NCBI GenBank assembly: GCA_000697335.1
Contig: JNEM01006748.1
Coordinates: 1-14,952 of the forward strand
Direction of reading: 5' to 3'
Length of the DNA stretch: 14,952 bases
DNA from: Conidiobolus incongruus B7586
Taxonomy: Eukaryota; Entomophthoromycota; Entomophthoromycetes; Entomophthorales; Conidiobolaceae
A model generated the notes under the pieces. It made no database searches. It was not told the DNA's origin and was given only the letters and a program-made list of their open reading frames with translations. A program made the translations under genes and the position numbers. Below, one piece after another: positions 8,715 to 14,952 of this stretch (position 1 is its first letter; each line of letters opens with the position of its first letter).

Positions 8715-11590
8715 TTACAAAGAGTTGAAAATGCCAACACCTAGGAGTAAATTCCTCCTAGTGCATTTGAGATATTTGATAGGCGTTCCTTTGGTCTTGA
8801 ACTCCGCTAACAGGCCTTTGGGCTTGGATGGAGAGTTGTCAGTCCTAAGTCAAAGCAATTAGTCAATGTTAAATAGGTCATAGATAGTAGCTTACGTGTC
8901 ATTTCCATTAGCATCCCCGTCGGGATGAGAGTTTTCGATATTGGATTTGACGTCCCAGATCTTGATGGAGCAGTCGCTGTCCGCACTGAAGAGTACGTTA
9001 CTATCCGCCGAGAATTCGAGTGAGTGCACCACTTTGGGTGATGTAATTCCCGAAGTTCCGAGCTCAAAGTGGTACGAGCGTTTGCCGCTTCCGAGATCCC
9101 ATACCATGATGCTATTATCGACACCTGTGTTTCAAAGTCAAAATGTGTAATGATGGGTATATTGATAAAAGTTACCTGCTGTAGCCATTGACTTGCCGTC
9201 AGGAGATACGGCAATCTTATATATTGGGGAAGTATGACCAGTGAATACACGTACGCAGCTACCTCTGTTCACATCCCACAATCTAGCTGTCTTATCAGTT
9301 GAGCCAGTCATTAAGTATTTAGAATTGGGATGGAATTTGACACAATCAACATCCGATAAATGACCCGTGAAAACTCTGAGGGGTGAAGGATGATCCGTGG
9401 ACCACAAGCGACTCGTTCTATCTAGAGAAGCTGTAGCGAAATAGTAAGAGGTTGGGCTGAAATCTACGTCCCAGACTGGGAAATTGTGACCTTTGTAAAC
9501 TACAAGAGTTTGGTAAGTTTCTAAACTCCATAATCTCACTATTAAGAAATTAGTAAATTGATATGATTCATTCATAATGTATTAATGAATACCTGTCTTA
9601 TCTTCAGAGCAACTTAACAAACACTGATTATCCTGACTAAAGCTCAATCCAAAGATGGGTCCGGAATGCCCAATTAGTTTGCGGTTTGTCGCCATGCCTC
9701 TCTCCCTCATTCTGTTCAAATCGCTAGCTAAATAACATTTAATAAATGTTGTAATAAAGATTGATTATAAATTACCATCTTTGACCATCGCAGGATTGAT
9801 AGTACCCTTAAGCGCTCTCAGAGGTTCGTTGAGCAAACTATAGAGTCCTATATAACTGTCACGTGTACCAATTGCCATTAAGTTCAAGTTATCGGAAAGC
9901 GTGGTACAATTGATACTAAATTGGTTAAAAGTCAGCATTATATCAAACCAAAGTTCAAAAGAGTTACTTATTATTCGAATTATGCCAAGTGTAGCAACAA
10001 ATTGAGGGTAACGCCTTGGATCTGCCTCCTAGGGTAATACGGTGGCGAAGATCTTTGATAAATTCGAGTTCTCGTTTGGAATCGGCTCCTTTGCTGGATT
10101 TATAATATTAGTTTAGAACTTGTTGCTATTTTGGTAAGATTCTTACTATGGTGGAAGGGGCAAATCGTCAGTTTGAGAAATTTCGGGATCGATATCGTCG
10201 TAGTAACGTTTTAGAGTGCTTAATAAGCTGTTAGATTTGGGATCTTTGTACTGATTCAAAGTTGCTGTGGGTGTTGTGGCTTCTCCTTCCTTAGACTTGG
10301 ATTTGTCGGCATTCTGATCCTACATATTAAAATTAGAAAATACATACTACAAGGAAATTTAATGTTACATCTTTGTTGATACTAGAAGCACGATCTTCCT
10401 CCTTAACCAACAATTCAACTTCAGCCATCATTTCTGGAGGAATTGGACGCTTTCCCAAGTAAATTTTCTCCTGATTAAGCTGATTCAATTCCTGTTGAAC
10501 GTGACCAGTAATACCAATGTAGCATCCTCTAGGATCTCCAGCATCAGGAATAGCGTCAGTCACTAACCAACATTGTGAGTAAGTATCCAAAGAATAAATA
10601 AAAAGACTACATACCGACAACATTGACCCATTTATTAATAATTCTCAAATTGAGAAGATATCGACTCTCTGACAAAAGACCAATCATTAGCCTGAATCCA
10701 TTCTTACTCACCTTTACGCCAAATTTGTTCCCCCTGAAAATTTTGACGAGTTCGTGATCCATAGGATTTGTACTAAGCGTCAATGTCTTAAACTTCTGCA
10801 GATCTTCCGAAAAGTAGGTGACATGGTCATCGGAAAACTTGTCAAAAAAATTGCGAGCTTCCCCAGTCTCTTGTCGCTCTATCAAATCGAGGTAGGAGTG
10901 GATGAACAAGGGATAGAGTAGAGAACTCAGTTCGGTCTTGTACATTTCTAGGGAATTGTGCGCCCAGTTTCGGTATTCGAGATATGCGTTAGAATAGTCT
11001 GAGGGCTGGGACGATAGTGCATGCTGTCTTAATAATTCTGTAAATTCGTCGTCATTATTATTTATGTTAGAGGGTTGAACAGATGATATTGCGCCGCCGT
11101 CCTTCATTGTGGTGTTTTGGAATCCACCTTGTTGACCTGAAGCACTCTGGTATGATGATGGGGGAGGCTGTGGATTGCTGGCAATTAATTGGGTTGATAT
11201 ACTGGCAGCGGTGGGAATATCGGTTGGATAACCACGTCCCTGGAAAAAATTCTTAATTACGGTATCCAAAGTTTGTGGAGGTCTGGGAACTGGATCTGAA
11301 GTTTTCGTCTCCTTCAAGTTTGCATCATCTTCATTTTCATTAGAGTTCGATACATTTGCAACAGTTTCACTTGCCACAGGGGCTTCGGTATTGGAAACTG
11401 GATTTGGAATAGCTTCGGAAGGAATTTGGGCATTGGCTGGAGGCGCAGGTTGAATATTTGGTTGGATATTACTAACTTGTGTTATATTGACAGCATTTTG
11501 GGTTGAATTTTGTGAAGGGGTTTGAGGGTTTAAGGGAGATTCAGAAGAAGGTTCTCGAATTGCCTCAGTCGACTGATTGTTATTATTCAT
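8715..11590 (-). CDS. TAF5: TFIID/SAGA subunit TAF5, WD40 repeat protein
   Basis: TAF5 is a scaffold subunit of TFIID and, in fungi, also of SAGA, in the nucleus. Nine exons: 11590-10615, 10562-10369, 10319-10147, 10093-9968, 9915-9776, 9727-9593, 9538-9176, 9124-8896 and 8844-8715. The eight introns are 48-54 nt with GT..AG ends. The joined frame has 821 residues and ends in TAA. Residues 1-105 are low-complexity, rich in N, Q, P, S and T. A LisH-like segment lies near 107-137. The TAF5 N-terminal domain (NTD2) covers about 200-340 ([30 protein letters not shown]). An acidic linker follows, then [11 protein letters not shown] at 476-486, the family's entry to the propeller. WD repeats end at W585, W627, W669, W711 and W759, with a GH at 556-557, 598-599, 640-641 and 682-683. 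The C-terminal strand [12 protein letters not shown] closes the propeller. The start is the first ATG of the long exon 1, 14 nt from the CTATATATAG at 11605. Confidence 0.96.
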
Positions 11591-13161
11591 GCTTATGAAA
11601 TTGACTATATATAGTTTACTATTTTTTCAGAATTCTCAACTATTTAATCGTTGTACAGTTTCAATAAACTAAAATTTCCAAATTTTTCTAATATTCTTTA
11701 CTTTTTGATATCAAAATAATTTAAATATAAATAATTATTGGTGTAATTAAATAATAATTAAAGTAATGATGTATGAAATAAAAGTTATTGATTTTTTGAT
11801 TTTTAGGGACCATATTCATTATCATTATTAATGTTGAAATTTGTAAATTAGAAAATTATGGGATTGAAATTTAATATAATTTATTAATTCAAATACTCTT
11901 AGAATTGATAAAAATTGCTAATATGAAAAATAATATATATATTAAGTATTTTATAATATCGCTACAAATAAGATTATTTCTTTTTTGAAATTATTGATGA
12001 AATACTTTTTATCAATTTGAATTTTTCAATATCTTTGGAAAATCAAAATTGAAAATATATTTTAATTTCAGGTAACAATATGAAAATACATCAAAATTTA
12101 TTTTGTATTTTTTATAATATATATTGCTAGATTGATAGTATTTGATTAATCTATCATTAATTTGTATTTAATATTTATTGTATTGATATAACTTTATATC
12201 ACGAAGAAATGAAATATATTAACATAGATTTTATTAATATTAAAATATTAAAATATTGATAATAGTTATGTTAAAGTATAATCAATCAATAATTTGAATA
12301 TTTTAATTAAATTAAAAGACACAAGGTTTTGATAATATATAGTATTATGTTAATGAATTATATAATATATAGTGTACTTGAAAGTTATTGAATTATATAT
12401 GATAATAATGAATTTGAAAAAAAGGCCACCATATTGAAATCAAATGTTTATAAATTAATACAAAATAATACTGAATTTTTAAGAAGTTATTTCTAATAAT
12501 TTAAACTTTTGTTGTATTTTTATATTAAGTTTTATAAATATAGGTTGTAGTTAGAAAAGTACTCAAAATATGATTTAGTAAATTATTTATTAATCCTGCT
12601 CTTTAACATATTGGGACTGTAGGTTTGAAAACTTACTGTTGAGGTGTTGTAGCAGAATATCCAAAAGAAAAAACTTTTTTCTATCTTTATCACTTTTGGG
12701 TTTAAATAGTTGCTTAATTGAATGCTATGAGATTTGAATATAATCTAATAAAGAAAACAAAGTGAACAAAGAGTATCCTTTAATTATAGACTGACAAAGC
12801 CAGCTTAAATTAGAATTAATATTGGTTTAACTATCACAATGGAATAAATGATTAAATTTAAAATACAACACTTTATCAAAGGCATAATAATGAAAAATAT
12901 TTAATAAATTATATAATCTTAATACCTAATCATTAGAAATAAAAATCCAGAGATTGAAATTGAATTTAATTTGTAGATGAGTTGAAAGAGTGATATGAAA
13001 ATATTATGAATTTGTGCTGGTTTTAATATAAAATTAATAATTAAGTGAATTGACAGAGATCGGAAAATTTAGGAAAACTGATTTTGATTAATTTAAGATC
13101 AATACTCAAAAATCATATAAAATGTTATATAATTAGACAAATTACTTGTTGTATTTATAAC
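11591..13161. other. Long AT-rich intergenic spacer, TAF5 promoter side
   Basis: About 1.6 kb upstream of TAF5. CTATATATAG at 11605-11614 is TATA-like but lies only 15-24 nt before the TAF5 ATG, too close for an ordinary TATA box unless the leader is very short. A patch at about 12595-12850 is a little less AT-biased and has short coding-like stretches on the + strand (for example VVAEYPKEKTFFYLYH). It may be an eroded gene or element but cannot be identified. The rest shows nothing. Confidence 0.5.
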
Positions 13162-13198
13162 GAAACTAATTATCTCAAAATAAGATAATTAAAGTTTC
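13162..13198. repeat. Imperfect 14-bp inverted repeat (hairpin)
   Basis: GAAACTAATTATCT pairs with AGATAATT-AA-AGTTTC around a 7-nt centre, with a 2-nt bulge in the right arm. It lies about 125 nt beyond the QCR10 stop, in its likely 3' region. It could form a hairpin in an RNA or be a remnant of a small palindromic element. In AT-rich DNA shorter hairpins are common, but this length stands out. Confidence 0.55.
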
Positions 13199-13322
13199 CA
13201 AAATCTGTCGAGATTACAAGATTGAAAAAACAGCCTAATATAAAAATTAGCTATCAATAATAAACTTCCTAGAAAATTTTCAAATTTTAGTTGAAATTTT
13301 AATTTTTAAAAAATTGAGTTAA

Positions 13323-13532
13323 TTATTCTTCGTCGGGTTTAGCCCAGAGCCTACCGGCCAAAGGGATTTTGGATAAGATGTCTTGTTGGACCAAGGGAAC
13401 ACCTTCACCTAAGAAGAGTAAAGCAATACCAGCGACGGCACCAAAACGAACGGCGGTGGGGGCCCAACGCATAGCGATTTCGGGAGTAATGCGACCAAAA
13501 TGGGGAGTTTTCTTATATCTGTTGAGATTCAT
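13323..13532 (-). CDS. QCR10: Cytochrome bc1 complex subunit 10
   Basis: A 69-residue small subunit of respiratory complex III in the mitochondrial inner membrane. Residues 11-25 (HFGRITPEIAMRWAP) match the F-x-x-ITP start of the fungal QCR10 family. Residues about 27-42 (AVRFGAVAGIALLFLG) form the single membrane helix. The following VPLVQQDILSKIPLAG matches the family's VP-x-x-x-x-DIL-KIP-x-x-G segment. Length is close to the 70-85 residues usual for the family. One exon, ATG to TAA. The ATG lies 11 nt from a perfect palindrome TTAACTAGTTAA (13543-13554), with TATATA at 13561-13566 about 30 nt upstream of the ATG. No cleavable presequence is visible, in line with the family. Confidence 0.92.
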   Translation of the reverse strand: MNLNRYKKTPHFGRITPEIAMRWAPTAVRFGAVAGIALLFLGEGVPLVQQDILSKIPLAGRLWAKPDEE

Positions 13533-13918
13533 TTTTATTTGATTAACTAGTTAACTGAGATATATACAAGTTAATTAAGGTTTGATATTGATTGTGTATC
13601 TTAATTATTAGGAATTGATATGATACAGTGTGATCAAAATTTATGGGATTGGATTATCTTATCTCTATCAAATCAATTTTAATTATTTGATATAAATAAT
13701 TTAATATATTTTGATAAAGCCAAATATCATATAAAATCATAAAATTAATATTTACTTAATAACAATATCTATATTTAGGTATATATTATATTACTCTTTT
13801 AGATAGCTATTTATTAATTCGACATAATTCTTCATTTTCAATCAAATTTCAAAAATACACTCTTTTTATATAACCAAAAATTTATGGAATTTAAATTATA
13901 TTGTACAAATAGATATAC

Positions 13919-13953
<35 letters not shown>

Positions 13954-14485
13954 TTGAAATTATAACTCACCTTTTTAATGTTCCCTATATATCAATCAAC
14001 AGATTAAAATTAATTAAATATAAATTCAATTTTAATCCAATTTGTGAAATCTTATTTCTTTGTGAATTAACTAATAGCACTTTTTTACAGTTAATATTTC
14101 AGTTCCAAAATTATAGATGAACATATTATGATTAAATTAATAAATTAGTTTATCTTACAAGTATATTTAATTTTTTTTGGAAAAATAAAAAATATTCATT
14201 TTTATTTTTCTAATATAAGTTCAATATAAATATCATTGAATTTAGGTATTCTTCCTGAGTTTATAATGAGTAATATATTTTCATATAAATAATATTTTGT
14301 ATTTTGTATTTTGGAATCTGAATCTGAAATATCAAATATATCTTAATTGTGATATGTAGCATTAAAGAATCAATAACCAGATAATTTTCAAAATAATTTT
14401 TATATAGTATTATTTGAATTATTATGTGTGAAAATAATTTATATGAATTATTTAATTTAACTTAACAAAAAATTTTCTTGGAATT
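13533..14485. other. AT-rich spacer, QCR10 promoter side
   Basis: Upstream region of QCR10. It holds the palindrome TTAACTAGTTAA, a TATA-like word at 13561-13566 and the AAT microsatellite. A 78-codon + strand ORF at 13884-14120 is produced largely by the microsatellite (Asn run) and low-complexity sequence and is not called. Nothing else is seen. Confidence 0.55.
13920..13952. repeat. (AAT)11 microsatellite
   Basis: Eleven perfect tandem AAT units, 33 nt, without interruption. It lies about 390 nt upstream of the QCR10 start. Perfect repeats of this length usually vary in copy number between strains. Confidence 0.95.
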
Positions 14486-14952
14486 ATATACTAACTTATA
14501 AAAATAAGTCATAGAATCAAAAACACTTATATTTTTACTAATAACTTAATTAATATTTAATAAAATAAACTTAAATTAAATAATTAAAATTATATTTATT
14601 TTTATTAATATAAATTATTAAATAATAATATTTAGTTAATTAATTAGTTAAAATATCAACTCTTAAATTTTACTTAAGATAAGTTATAAATTTATAGGTT
14701 TTTAGTAATAAAAAAATTAAAACTTAATATATTTACCTATAACATTTTTAAATTTTTTAAGTTTATAAGGTATAAAATCAATTAACTTTTTATATTAAAA
14801 AACATTAATCTTGTTTTATATCTCTTAAATATATTTTTAAAATTAATTTAAATTTTTTATTAAAAAAAATTTTAATAATTTTTTAACTAGTTTTAAAGTT
14901 ATTTAATTAAATTAAGGTTAAGAAATTAAAAAAATTATTTTATAACTATTAC
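14486..14952. repeat. Dispersed repeat, right copy, inverted to the left one
   Basis: 14486-14591 is the inverted partner of 3-108. The remaining 361 bases to the window end are uniform AT-rich sequence that probably belongs to the same repeat; its left counterpart would lie outside the window. There are no ORFs or terminal motifs by which to name a family. The boundary at 14486 is sharp. Confidence 0.7.

Noticed and set aside
13884-14120. 78-codon + strand ORF with an Asn run
   Set aside because: The frame is kept open by the AAT microsatellite and low-complexity AT-rich sequence; the rest of the translation resembles no protein.

Overview
The window looks like nuclear DNA of a very AT-rich fungus. 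The fungal placement rests on a QCR10-type complex III subunit (a fungal family), a fungal-style MAPR protein with the pre-domain motif WTNWRNYIP, and a nucleus-encoded mitochondrial ribosomal protein uS19. The two spliced genes contain twelve introns, all 48-54 nt with GT..AG ends. Their exons use the standard stop codons. The exact lineage cannot be read from the sequence; an early-diverging AT-rich fungus is a guess.

Layout. 1-108: end of a dispersed repeat that returns inverted at 14486-14952. 387-664: eroded lectin-like coding remnant. 1858-4580: a stretch of patchy, raised G+C with several coding-like or RNA-like islands that I cannot assign (1858-2450, 2930-3545, 3603-3830, 4431-4580). 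5967-6049: intronless tRNA-Leu(CAA), + strand. 6280-6537: mitochondrial uS19 (RSM19-like), + strand. 7110-7928: MAPR/cytochrome b5-like heme protein, - strand, 5 exons. 8715-11590: TAF5, the WD40 subunit of TFIID and SAGA, - strand, 9 exons. 13323-13532: QCR10, - strand, single exon. Everything between is AT-rich spacer.

The confident genes are ordinary housekeeping genes: one transcription factor subunit, one membrane heme-binding protein, two mitochondrial proteins and a tRNA. They form no obvious pathway cluster. The parts worth a second look are the inverted repeat copies near the two ends, whose differences are all transitions, and the islands at 1858-4580. The GC island at 2930-3545 is the best candidate for an unrecognised gene or structured RNA. 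I found no convincing new multi-gene system.
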